A stretch of 44,724 nt of DNA from Prevotella sp. (lineage in GTDB: Bacteria; Bacteroidota; Bacteroidia; Bacteroidales; Bacteroidaceae): contig JAGCPC010000139.1 in the NCBI GenBank assembly GCA_017642485.1, positions 1 through 44,724 on the forward strand, given 5' to 3'. Positions 11,166 through 18,274 of the stretch are shown piece after piece (position 1 is the first letter of the stretch; every line of letters begins with the position of its first letter). Made by a program: the position numbers and the translations under genes. The notes below the pieces were generated by a model that worked only from the letters and a program-made list of their open reading frames with translations, made no database searches and was not told the origin of the DNA.

Positions 11166-13742
11166 TTAACTCCTTTTGCCTCTTTCCAGCAGTTTGAACA
11201 CGGCGGGCTGTACGACGTAGGAGAGTACTACGGCGGAGACCATGCCGACGAGGGTGGCGAAGCCTACTGACTGGATGGCGGGGTGCTTGGCAAAGAGCAT
11301 GGAGGCTACGGTGACGATGAGGATGAAGGCGGAGAAGAATATCGCCGTCTTGTGGTAAGCAAGGACCTTACCGTTATTCGCCTGCGAACTAACTGTGAAC
11401 TGTGAATTGTGAATTGTGAATTGTGAATTGTTCTTCCTGTCAGCTATTAGTCCGCTCATGATGAAGATGGAGTAATCGACGCCTATGCCGAAGATGAAGG
11501 TGGAGATGATGATGTTGATGAGGTTGAAACGCACCTGGAAGATAGCCATCGCTCCGAGCACTATGAGCCATGAGAGCAGGATGGGGGCGAAGCCGAGCAG
11601 GGTGTGCTTGAGGTTGAAGTGGAAGGAGAGCAGGAGCACTACGAAGACGAACGCCATGCTGACCCACTGGAGGATGTTGAAGTCGCTGTTGAGGTCGTTC
11701 AAGCCGTCGGTGGTGTAGTAGTAGGTGTCGAGCACCATCATGTTGGGTTCATTGGCTATGGCGTCGCAGATGCGGTTGTAGTCGGTGTCCTTGCCGCGTA
11801 TGGAGTCGTTGGCGCAGCGCACGGAGGTGAAGCAGAGGTAGTCGCCTGCGGCGGTCTGCTCCATGAGGGTGGACTGGTAGCCTGCTGGTATGATGTCGGC
11901 GGAGTAGAGCGGGGTGGGCTCGTAGTCAGCCGTGGCGAGGTCGAAGAAGGGCTGGAAGTCCGACGGGGTGAGTCCTGCCGCAGGGGCTGTCTGGGCTATG
12001 AGGCTTCGGACCTTGGCGAGGCGCTCGGGTGTCCAGTATGCCTGCCATGCGTCGATGCGCTCCTGCTGCACCTTGAGGGGCACGAAGACGGCATCGGTGT
12101 GGGTGTAGTCCTTCACCAGACCCAGTTTCTGCAGCGAGTCGAGCTTGTGGGAGAGGAGGGCGAAGTTTTGCAGCGCCTCCTCCATGGTCTTGCCCTGTGA
12201 AGCGAAGTACTTTGACTTGTCAGCGGTGTAGGTCTTGTTGCGCAGGAGTGCCTCGGAGTACTCGGTGTTGTCAGAGAGGTAGCCGAGGTTGCCCATGTCG
12301 GCATCGAAGTCGGTGCCCTTGGCTACGTAAAATGCCACGCAGAGGGCTGTCACGGCGCCGATGACGGCGAGCAGCGGTTTCTTGGTCTCAAAGGGGTAGT
12401 TGTTGATGCGGTCGATGAGGGCGAATGCCTTGTGGTTGACCTTGTTCTGCTCGAGCTGCATGAGGTGGGGCAGATAGATGAGGGCAAAGATGGTGGTGCC
12501 CACGATGGCGAAAGCTGCGAAGAGTCCGAAGTCCTGCAGGAGGTCGGTCTTGATGAAGATGAGTCCCATGAAGGAACCGATGGTGGTGAGGCAGCCCAGA
12601 AGGACGGGTTTGGTCTCGTCACGCAGCACCACCTCGGGGTCTGCCACATATTTATAATGTGTGAGGATATGGAGCACGTAGCTCATCGCCACACCGAGCA
12701 CCACGGAGCCTATGCCGAGGGCGAGCAGCGAGAACTGTCCCTTGATGAAGTACATCATGGAGAGTCCGAAGAGGGTGCCGAAGGCTACGGGGAGTATGAG
12801 CAGGGGGATGGTGTTCCAGTTGCGCATACAGATGAAGAGCACCACGAGGACTATGACGAGTGACCACGCTATGGTGGAGGTGAGGTCGCCCTTGATGGTG
12901 GATGAGTTGTAGTAGCCGCTGGCTGGTGTGCCGTGGTAGCTTATCTTGACGCCTGGGTGGGTGAGCTGAAACTGCTCTATCAGCGTATTGAGGTTGATGA
13001 AGAGCTGCGAGCCCTGCCCCGTGTTGGTGGCTGAGAAGGCTGGCGAGATGAAGGCTACGCAGACGGTGGAATCGCGCACGAAGAAGTGGTCATTGATGGT
13101 CTTGTAGCTGCCGCCCGTAGCCTGCATGAGGGGTGCCATCTGCTGCATGAGCACGGTGCGCATGCCGATGGGGTCGGACTGTATGAGTTCGGGGAATGTC
13201 TCGCCAAGCTCGGTATGGAGGTCTGCTGCCGTCTGCTGCATCTGTGCCTTCATGTGGGGCACGGTGAGCAGGGTGTCGAAGGCGCTGTAGGCTGAGGTGT
13301 CGATGTATGACGGCACGTTTTCCTGCATGAAACTGATGCCCTCGAGCATGAGGTCCTCGGGAATCTGGTAGAACACGTCGCCGATGATGCGGTGGGCTGT
13401 GTCGCCATCCATGGCAAGGAGCGAATCGACGAAGGCGTCGCACACGGTGGTGAGACTGTCTATCTGGGCGTCGTTCATGTCCTGGGGCTTCATGGGACTG
13501 CCGTCCTTAGCCCTTGCCTCGAAGAGCAGGAAGGTCTTGTCCTTTATGCGCAGGTCGGCAAACGCCATCTTAGTGGTGCCGTCAGGGTTCTTTGACGATG
13601 GCATAAGTTTGTTGAGGTCTTCCTCAAGGTGTATCTTGCTTGAGAAGAAACCCGTGACTAAGAACAGTATAACCATCGTGAGCCACATGAGGGCGCGATG
13701 GTTACGGAAAAAACGGTAGATGGCGATAAATAAGTTTGTCAT
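11166..13742 (-). CDS. MMPL/RND-family lipid exporter
   Basis: 858 aa from the ATG at 13742 (MTNLFIAIYRFFRNHRALMW); a longer GTG-initiated frame would only translate the flanking repeat. Layout: TM1 (about 15-35), a large periplasmic loop (35-290) and five TMs (about 290-440, TIAWSLVIVLVVLFIC, LLALGIGSVVLGVAMSY). A second periplasmic loop (about 470-690) and five more TMs (LQWVSMAFVFVVLLLSF, STFIFGIGVDYSIFIM) follow. This is the two-fold RND topology. Family members move lipids or polyketides across the inner membrane using the proton gradient. As last gene of a ketosynthase/ACP/dehydratase operon it probably exports or delivers that product. A heptamer array (11391-11432) inserts NSQFTIHNSQFTVSSQ in a cytoplasmic loop. 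Confidence 0.9.
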   Translation of the reverse strand: MTNLFIAIYRFFRNHRALMWLTMVILFLVTGFFSSKIHLEEDLNKLMPSSKNPDGTTKMAFADLRIKDKTFLLFEARAKDGSPMKPQDMNDAQIDSLTTVCDAFVDSLLAMDGDTAHRIIGDVFYQIPEDLMLEGISFMQENVPSYIDTSAYSAFDTLLTVPHMKAQMQQTAADLHTELGETFPELIQSDPIGMRTVLMQQMAPLMQATGGSYKTINDHFFVRDSTVCVAFISPAFSATNTGQGSQLFINLNTLIEQFQLTHPGVKISYHGTPASGYYNSSTIKGDLTSTIAWSLVIVLVVLFICMRNWNTIPLLILPVAFGTLFGLSMMYFIKGQFSLLALGIGSVVLGVAMSYVLHILTHYKYVADPEVVLRDETKPVLLGCLTTIGSFMGLIFIKTDLLQDFGLFAAFAIVGTTIFALIYLPHLMQLEQNKVNHKAFALIDRINNYPFETKKPLLAVIGAVTALCVAFYVAKGTDFDADMGNLGYLSDNTEYSEALLRNKTYTADKSKYFASQGKTMEEALQNFALLSHKLDSLQKLGLVKDYTHTDAVFVPLKVQQERIDAWQAYWTPERLAKVRSLIAQTAPAAGLTPSDFQPFFDLATADYEPTPLYSADIIPAGYQSTLMEQTAAGDYLCFTSVRCANDSIRGKDTDYNRICDAIANEPNMMVLDTYYYTTDGLNDLNSDFNILQWVSMAFVFVVLLLSFHFNLKHTLLGFAPILLSWLIVLGAMAIFQVRFNLINIIISTFIFGIGVDYSIFIMSGLIADRKNNSQFTIHNSQFTVSSQANNGKVLAYHKTAIFFSAFILIVTVASMLFAKHPAIQSVGFATLVGMVSAVVLSYVVQPAVFKLLERGKRS
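11391..11432 (-). repeat. Heptamer array inside the MMPL coding sequence
   Basis: AACTGTG AACTGTG AATTGTG AATTGTG AATTGTG AATTGTT on the plus strand, six heptamers. Read in frame on the minus strand they give the heptapeptide repeat NSQFTIH/NSQFTVS between MSGLIADRKN and NNGKVLAYHKTA. The left flank TGCGAACTAACTGTG recurs at 13789-13803. Confidence 0.95.
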
Positions 13743-13805
13743 AACTCTTAACTGTGAACTGTGCACTGTGACACGAAGTGATGAGCTTTGCGAACTAACT
13801 GTGCA
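13743..13805. repeat. Heptamers plus dispersed hairpin element between MMPL and dehydratase genes
   Basis: AACTCTT AACTGTG AACTGTG CACTGTG (13743-13770) lead into CAC-GAA-GTG, ATGA, GC-TTT-GC, GAACTAAC. 13767-13795 is nearly identical, inverted, to 33606-33635. The 63-bp spacer contains nothing else. Confidence 0.9.
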
Positions 13806-14171
13806 CTAACAAAGTGTTCCTTTGAATTCCATGTATGACTGCTTGTCGTCGGCTATGGTGGCTACGACGGTGAAGGCATCATCCTTGGGCGTAGCGCTGA
13901 CGTTGATGCTGACCTCCGGACATACGGTAGGTGTGGCGATGGCGGTAAGGCGGCACTGCTTTATGGTATTGATGCGCAGCGCCTTGCCCACGAGGCGTGA
14001 GGCGCACTCCTTGATGGTCTCGATGTTGCACACGCCAGGGCATACGGGGTCGCCAGGGAAGTGACCCTCATAGACGTTGCAGTCGGGGAGTATGGCGACA
14101 TGGTAGGTGGCAGAGCCGTCAGACAGCCTGTCTTCGCCAAGTATCTTGTAGAATTTGTTTTCTAAGAACAT
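13806..14171 (-). CDS. FabZ-like hotdog-fold 3-hydroxyacyl-ACP dehydratase
   Basis: 121 aa, one hotdog domain. YEGHFPGDPVCPGV carries the catalytic His37, and CNIETIKECAS carries Glu51 on the following helix, as in FabZ/FabA. It dehydrates a 3-hydroxyacyl chain held on ACP. It lies between the MMPL exporter and a second dehydratase gene. Two dehydratases, a ketosynthase and an ACP in one operon recall aryl-polyene-type clusters. No ketoreductase is present, so one must come from elsewhere. The 33-nt gap upstream is a hexamer array. Confidence 0.82.
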   Translation of the reverse strand: MFLENKFYKILGEDRLSDGSATYHVAILPDCNVYEGHFPGDPVCPGVCNIETIKECASRLVGKALRINTIKQCRLTAIATPTVCPEVSINVSATPKDDAFTVVATIADDKQSYMEFKGTLC

Positions 14172-14173
14172 GT

Positions 14174-14203
14174 TTAACCTTAACGTTAACCTTAACCTTA
14201 ACT
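14174..14203. repeat. Hexamer array TTAACC x5
   Basis: TTAACC TTAACG TTAACC TTAACC TTAACT fill practically the whole spacer between the two dehydratase genes. Confidence 0.95.
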
Positions 14204-14204
14204 T

Positions 14205-14615
14205 TTATTCCTTTACAAATATTTTCATGGTGGTATCGGCGACAACCTCATCGCCGCACTTTGTCTCACCGCGAATGATGGTGATACCCTCCACCTCGGG
14301 TCCCATGGTAATGGTGGTGACGAGTACGTCGCCTATCTGGGGACGGTGGTATAGGTGGAAGTTCTTCACCTCGCCGATGTAGCCCACGGGGGGCTCTGTG
14401 GCACCTGCCTGCACGGCGCGGTAGCCAGCGAAGGCGCTTGCCGACTGGGCGATGTGCTCTATCAGTCCTGGCTCAGCCATGAGCGTATCCTCGTCGATAA
14501 AGAAATTGTCGGGGCGCACGGTGAGTTGGCACTGTGCCTCGTCTCCGTTAACACACAACAGCTCGTCGATCATGACGATCGGCGAGCGTTGTGGTATAAG
14601 TTGTGTGATGTCCAT
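14205..14615 (-). CDS. ApeP/FabZ-like hotdog 3-hydroxyacyl-ACP dehydratase
   Basis: 136 aa from the ATG at 14615 (MDITQLIPQRSPIVMIDELL). The PQRxPxxMIDxL opening, EPGLIEHIAQSASAFAGYRA helix and C-terminal GITIIRGETKCGDEVVADTTMKIFV are typical of the ApeP-like thioester dehydratase branch. A longer frame upstream would run through the ACP gene and is rejected. It starts 13 nt after the ACP stop. With the neighbouring FabZ-like protein it gives the operon two distinct dehydratases. Confidence 0.8.
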   Translation of the reverse strand: MDITQLIPQRSPIVMIDELLCVNGDEAQCQLTVRPDNFFIDEDTLMAEPGLIEHIAQSASAFAGYRAVQAGATEPPVGYIGEVKNFHLYHRPQIGDVLVTTITMGPEVEGITIIRGETKCGDEVVADTTMKIFVKE

Positions 14616-14628
14616 CTTGTTCACTGCC

Positions 14629-14868
14629 TTATGCGTGAGACTCGATGTAGTCATACAGGTCGTTGAAGGTCTGGATCTTTGGCAGGTCTTCAGCAGGAAT
14701 CTTAATCTTGTAAGTGTACTGGATGAGTGCCACGAGGTCAACGAGTGAGAGGCTGTCCAGAGCGAGAGTGTTCTTGACGTTAGCCTCTGGAGTGATGGTG
14801 CTTTCTTCTACCTCGAACTCTTCAGCGAGTACTGAATTTACCTTTGAAATGATTTCTTCGCGTGTCAT
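14629..14868 (-). CDS. Acyl carrier protein
   Basis: 79 aa, acidic four-helix ACP. LDSLSLVDLV holds Ser39, the 4'-phosphopantetheine attachment site in the DSL motif. It would carry the chain handled by the ketosynthase and two dehydratases on either side. It is a dedicated ACP: the N-terminus MTREEIISKVNSVLAEEFEV differs from housekeeping AcpP. Confidence 0.9.
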   Translation of the reverse strand: MTREEIISKVNSVLAEEFEVEESTITPEANVKNTLALDSLSLVDLVALIQYTYKIKIPAEDLPKIQTFNDLYDYIESHA

Positions 14869-14910
14869 GATAACTTTTTTGTTTTTTAGTGTTATTATAA
14901 ATTCTGAATA

Positions 14911-14977
14911 TTCTGAGTGATTCTGAGTGATCAGATATTTTCTTAACTCTTAACTCTTAACTCTTAATTCTTAACTC
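14911..14977. repeat. Decamer pair plus heptamer array TTAACTC x5
   Basis: TTCTGAGTGA twice (14911-14930), then TTAACTC TTAACTC TTAACTC TTAATTC TTAACTC (14943-14977), abutting the ketosynthase stop codon at 14978. The 109-bp ACP-ketosynthase gap holds no gene. Confidence 0.93.
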
Positions 14978-16195
14978 TTACAGATTCTTTATAATCAGCG
15001 TTGAGTTAGTTCCGCCAAAGCCGAAGGAGTTGGAGAGGAACATGTCGAAGTGGGTCTGAATGGTTTCAGGCACTACATTAATGCAAGCGGTCTCTTCGTC
15101 TGGTTCTGAGAAGTTTATGTTGCCTGCTATGAAGTCGTTTTTCATCATGAGCATAGAGTAGATGGTCTCTGCTGCTCCTGCTGCCCACATCTCGTGACCA
15201 GTCTGTGACTTGGTGGAGGTGACAGGCACGCGGTAGTCGCCAAACACCTGTGCTATAGCCATAGCCTCGCGTCCGTCGCCGGCATGTGTAGAGGTGGCGT
15301 GGGCGTTGATGTAGCCTATCTGACGAGGGTCTATGCCACCGTTCTTGAGTGCCAGTTCGAGTGAGCGAGCCGGACCAGCCACGTTTGGCGTAGAGATATG
15401 GTCGCCGTTGCCTGAGAAACCCCAGCCTACAACCTCGGCAAGGATTGGTGCGCCACGCTTCACGGCGTGCTCGTAGCTCTCGAGGATAACGGTTGCAGCA
15501 CCACCGCCAGGAACGAGTCCGTCACGACCCTTGTCGAATGGACGTGATGCCTTGGTAGGCTCATCCTCGCGTGTAGAGAAAGCCTGTATGCCGTCGAAAG
15601 ATGCCACGCAGTACATGTTGGCCTCCTGTGCGCCACCTGCTATGATGCAGTCTGACAGGCCGTTCTTGATGAGCAGGTAGGCGTTGCCTATAGCCAGCGA
15701 ACTGGAAGCACATGCCGCACTTGACGTGAGGTTGATGCCACGCAGTTTGAAGAGGCAGGCGAGGTTCATGGTCACGGTGGAGTTCATGGACTGGAAGATG
15801 GCACCTGAGCCGCAAGCTGCCGTATCGCCAAACTCGCGGAACTTGTCGAGGGCGCGCATGGTAGCCTCAGCCACGGAGTCGTTGCCGTAGATGATGCCCA
15901 CCTCGTTGTTGTCGAGGAAGTCCTGGTCTATCTTTGCAGCCTCGAGAGCATCCTTGGTTGCCATGTAGGCATACTGTGCCTCTTCGGGCATGAACTGACG
16001 CATGTTGCGTGGTACGAAAGGCTTGAGGTCTGGCTTTGGCACGTCGGCACAAAGGGCAGAACGGAAGCCTGCATCCTTGCGCTCCTGTGAGAAGATTATA
16101 CCACTCTTGCCTTCAAAAAGGGACTGACGAACATCGTCGAGGGTCTGTCCGAGACAGGACCATATACCCATACCTGTGATTACTACTCTGTTCAT
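14978..16195 (-). CDS. FabF-like beta-ketoacyl-ACP synthase
   Basis: 405 aa, close to FabF (~412). Thiolase fold with the complete Cys-His-His triad: Cys162 in SSAACASSSLA, His299 in INAHATSTHAGD, His334 in KSQTGHEMWAAGA, plus Lys329. It condenses malonyl-ACP with an acyl chain. The operon position next to a dedicated ACP and two dehydratases argues for specialised (polyene or unusual fatty acyl) synthesis rather than housekeeping. It starts 18 nt after the GNAT stop. Confidence 0.9.
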   Translation of the reverse strand: MNRVVITGMGIWSCLGQTLDDVRQSLFEGKSGIIFSQERKDAGFRSALCADVPKPDLKPFVPRNMRQFMPEEAQYAYMATKDALEAAKIDQDFLDNNEVGIIYGNDSVAEATMRALDKFREFGDTAACGSGAIFQSMNSTVTMNLACLFKLRGINLTSSAACASSSLAIGNAYLLIKNGLSDCIIAGGAQEANMYCVASFDGIQAFSTREDEPTKASRPFDKGRDGLVPGGGAATVILESYEHAVKRGAPILAEVVGWGFSGNGDHISTPNVAGPARSLELALKNGGIDPRQIGYINAHATSTHAGDGREAMAIAQVFGDYRVPVTSTKSQTGHEMWAAGAAETIYSMLMMKNDFIAGNINFSEPDEETACINVVPETIQTHFDMFLSNSFGFGGTNSTLIIKNL

Positions 16196-16213
16196 TATCT
16201 CGTTGTTATATTT

Positions 16214-17365
16214 CTATATTTTTATGTCGCTTCGCTCAATTTCCTTCCTCCAGCACCTGCGGCGCTTCACTGTTTCGGGGCTTAGGGGCTTCCATTGGGA
16301 GAGTTCCCTGACGTTTGTCTCGAGTTGCGGATTTGTCTCGCACCACTTTATGCCGAGGCGGTGGTAGATGGGGATGAGGTGAGCAAACATCGCCGCGTTG
16401 ACGCCCATGCCCTGCATCTCGGGACGTATGCCGATAATCATCAGCTGTGCCTTGTCCTGTTTGCCAAACTTGAGGGCGCGGAGTATGTGGAACCATCCGA
16501 AGGGGAAGAGCTTACCTCGGCTCCTCTGTATGCCGTCAGAGAAATCGCGGCATGTGATGGCTACGCCTGCCAGTTCGCCCTTGTCATCCTCAGCTATGGC
16601 GAGCATGTCGAGGTCAACCAGCGGGAGGAAACGATCGAGGATGTCATCCACCTGTTTGTCGGAGAATGGCGCGAAGCCATACAGCGGCGCGAACGCCTGG
16701 TTGAGCATGGAGAATACCTTCTTGCCGTAGTCGCCACGGATCTCCTTCTTGGACTTGCGTACCATGTGGATGCCAAACTCCTGCTTGGCGTAGTCGGCTA
16801 CGCGCTGGAAGCGTGCCGGCACCTCTTCAGGCACCTTGAAGCGTATCTGCAGCCAGTCGGTGGCCTTGTCGAAACCAAGCGCCTCCATGTGGTCCTTGTA
16901 GTAGGAGGGATTCCAAAACTCCATGAAGCAACCGCGCAGGTGAAAATCCTCAACGAGCATGCCCTCCTTGTCGAAGTCGGTGATGCCCATGGGACCCTGT
17001 ATCTCGTTCATTCCTTTCTCCGCTCCCCATGCGGCTACGGCGTCAAGCAGAGCCTGGGACACATCACGGTCATCAATAAACTCAAGGAAGGTGAAGCGCA
17101 CGATATTCTTGTTCCACGTCGCATTCGACTTATGGCTCACGATGCCCGCCACGCGGCCTACTACCTTACCATCCTTGATGGCTATGAAGGGCTGCACGTC
17201 GGCAAAAGCCAGGTCGTGGTTCTCCTTGGGATTGAAGAAATTCCTGACTTCCACGTCGAGGTCGGGAACGTACAGGTTATTGTCTTTGTATAATGTTCTG
17301 CTGAGCGATATGAAATCACTCATTTGCTTTTCGGTTGTTACCTTTTTGACAAGAACATTACTCAT
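16214..17365 (-). CDS. GNAT-superfamily acyltransferase (YghO-like)
   Basis: 383 aa, first gene of the operon. The N-terminal half (MSNVLVKKVTTEKQMSDFISLSRTLY..., IAIKDGKVVGRVAGIV) and the C-terminal half (LAIAEDDKGELAGVAITC, IIGIRPEMQGMGVNAAMFAHLI) look like two GNAT repeats. The second contains the acyl-CoA-binding Q-G-x-G pattern. Large GNAT proteins of this kind are annotated only as putative N-acyltransferases. With the ketosynthase, ACP and dehydratases it could move the finished acyl group onto an amine, which is inference. Promoter at 17393-17424. Confidence 0.72.
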   Translation of the reverse strand: MSNVLVKKVTTEKQMSDFISLSRTLYKDNNLYVPDLDVEVRNFFNPKENHDLAFADVQPFIAIKDGKVVGRVAGIVSHKSNATWNKNIVRFTFLEFIDDRDVSQALLDAVAAWGAEKGMNEIQGPMGITDFDKEGMLVEDFHLRGCFMEFWNPSYYKDHMEALGFDKATDWLQIRFKVPEEVPARFQRVADYAKQEFGIHMVRKSKKEIRGDYGKKVFSMLNQAFAPLYGFAPFSDKQVDDILDRFLPLVDLDMLAIAEDDKGELAGVAITCRDFSDGIQRSRGKLFPFGWFHILRALKFGKQDKAQLMIIGIRPEMQGMGVNAAMFAHLIPIYHRLGIKWCETNPQLETNVRELSQWKPLSPETVKRRRCWRKEIERSDIKI

Positions 17366-17392
17366 TATATCCTTTTTTCACTTATTTTCGTG

Positions 17393-17424
17393 CAAAATTA
17401 CTATTTTTTTTTCACATACACAAC
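17393..17424 (-). promoter_or_regulatory. Promoter of the six-gene acyl operon
   Basis: On the minus strand GTTG (17424-17421), 20 nt, TAATTTTG (17400-17393). The leader is about 20 nt to the ATG at 17365. Confidence 0.7.
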
Positions 17425-17452
17425 TTTTATGTGATTTTATGTTTAACTTGGG

Positions 17453-17609
17453 GGAGTGATAGTGGAGTGATAAGGGAGTTATAGGGTTTAGGTATGGTAC
17501 AAAAAAAGAATTGATTGTCTCACGACAATCAATCTTCATTAACCTTAATAATCTAATACCATGAAAAACACATTGCAAAGATACTCCTTTTGGAAGTGAT
17601 ATGCAAGTT
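17453..17609 (+). other. Orphan leader cassette with 12-codon mini-ORF
   Basis: In the 284-bp gap between genes: GGAGTGATA, GGAGTGATA, GGAGTTATA at an 11-bp period (17453-17483), then a hairpin TTGATTGTC-TCAC-GACAATCAA (17511-17532). The AT-rich start context AACCTTAATAATCTAATACC and the mini-ORF MKNTLQRYSFWK* (17571-17609) follow. It resembles the start of an outer-membrane or surface-protein gene of this phylum, cut off after 12 codons by a TGA; no continuing homology is visible. It could be a decayed gene start, a leader peptide or an sRNA. Confidence 0.5.
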
Positions 17610-17649
17610 TTTTCGTAAGAAAATGATTGGAAATAGTTGTATTTTTACA

Positions 17650-18219
17650 TTAATTAAATGTTTTGCCGTTCCATTTTATATATTTTTGCACTGTTTTGCC
17701 GTTTATCTTTTCTTTGTCCTCTTGTGTGAGGAGGGGTACGTTGAGTTGGAGTATCAGTTCGCTGGGTGAACTGCCTATCGTGGCGCTGACTAATGAAAAC
17801 TCGCATGAATCCTCGAAGTCCTCAAAAACGGTATCGGCGAAATCGAAAGTGCGGAGTTTCTGCCACGTGCCGCTATACAGCGTGCAGACGCTCTCCTGTA
17901 ACGGAGCGCCGTAAGTCTTTATTATGTATAAGGTGTCGGGGGAGATGATGCCGAGCTCGAAGCTGTTGTGCTCCGACAGACGAAGAGAGAGGATGCTGTC
18001 CGTGAGGCGTGTGAGCTTGATATTGCCCAGACCGCTGTTGATGGTGGCGGTGCTGTCAGGCTCCATTTTTTTTAATTCTACAAGGTCCTTGCGCTGCTGG
18101 GTCACAAGGTAGGGTAGGATGGTGTCGGGCATATTGACAAACGTCTCAGACGCGGTTTGTGCTGAGATGCGTATTGTGCTGAGTATGCAAAATGCTATGG
18201 ATAGGATTGTCTTGTTCAT
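17650..18219 (-). CDS. DUF3256 family exported protein
   Basis: 189 aa. Signal peptide MNKTILSIAFCILSTIRISA, with likely cleavage before QTASE. Then ETFVNMPDTILPYLVTQQRKDLVELK, SGLGNIKLTRLTDSILSLRLSEHNSFELG and LLTQEDKEKINGKTVQKYIKWNGKTFN. These match DUF3256, a Bacteroidales family of unknown function in the periplasm or at the outer membrane. It lies 55 bp downstream of the TPR gene, with a 15-bp tandem repeat in the gap. Confidence 0.8.
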   Translation of the reverse strand: MNKTILSIAFCILSTIRISAQTASETFVNMPDTILPYLVTQQRKDLVELKKMEPDSTATINSGLGNIKLTRLTDSILSLRLSEHNSFELGIISPDTLYIIKTYGAPLQESVCTLYSGTWQKLRTFDFADTVFEDFEDSCEFSLVSATIGSSPSELILQLNVPLLTQEDKEKINGKTVQKYIKWNGKTFN

Positions 18220-18237
18220 ACTGTTAATGGAGATTGG

Positions 18238-18267
18238 CGTCAGTAATTATATCGTCAGTAATTATAA
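18238..18267. repeat. 15-bp tandem duplication
   Basis: CGTCAGTAATTATAT followed by CGTCAGTAATTATAA, between DUF3256 and the TPR gene. Confidence 0.95.
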
Positions 18268-18274
18268 GGTGTGG

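Noticed and set aside
11604-12200. Plus-strand open frame of 198 codons, Val/Gly/Glu-rich
   Set aside because: Antisense shadow of the MMPL gene, with no start signal and no recognisable fold.
12432-12863. Plus-strand open frame of 143 codons, rich in Glu/Asp/His
   Set aside because: It is antisense to the MMPL membrane domains; its composition is the mirror of TM codons and it has no promoter.
13743-13766. GTG start of the MMPL protein at 13766
   Set aside because: It would translate heptamer repeat DNA (HSSQLRV); the ATG at 13742 begins a normal N-terminal TM region.
16295-17293. Plus-strand open frame of 332 codons
   Set aside because: Antisense to the GNAT acyltransferase gene, which has recognisable motifs and a promoter in the correct strand.
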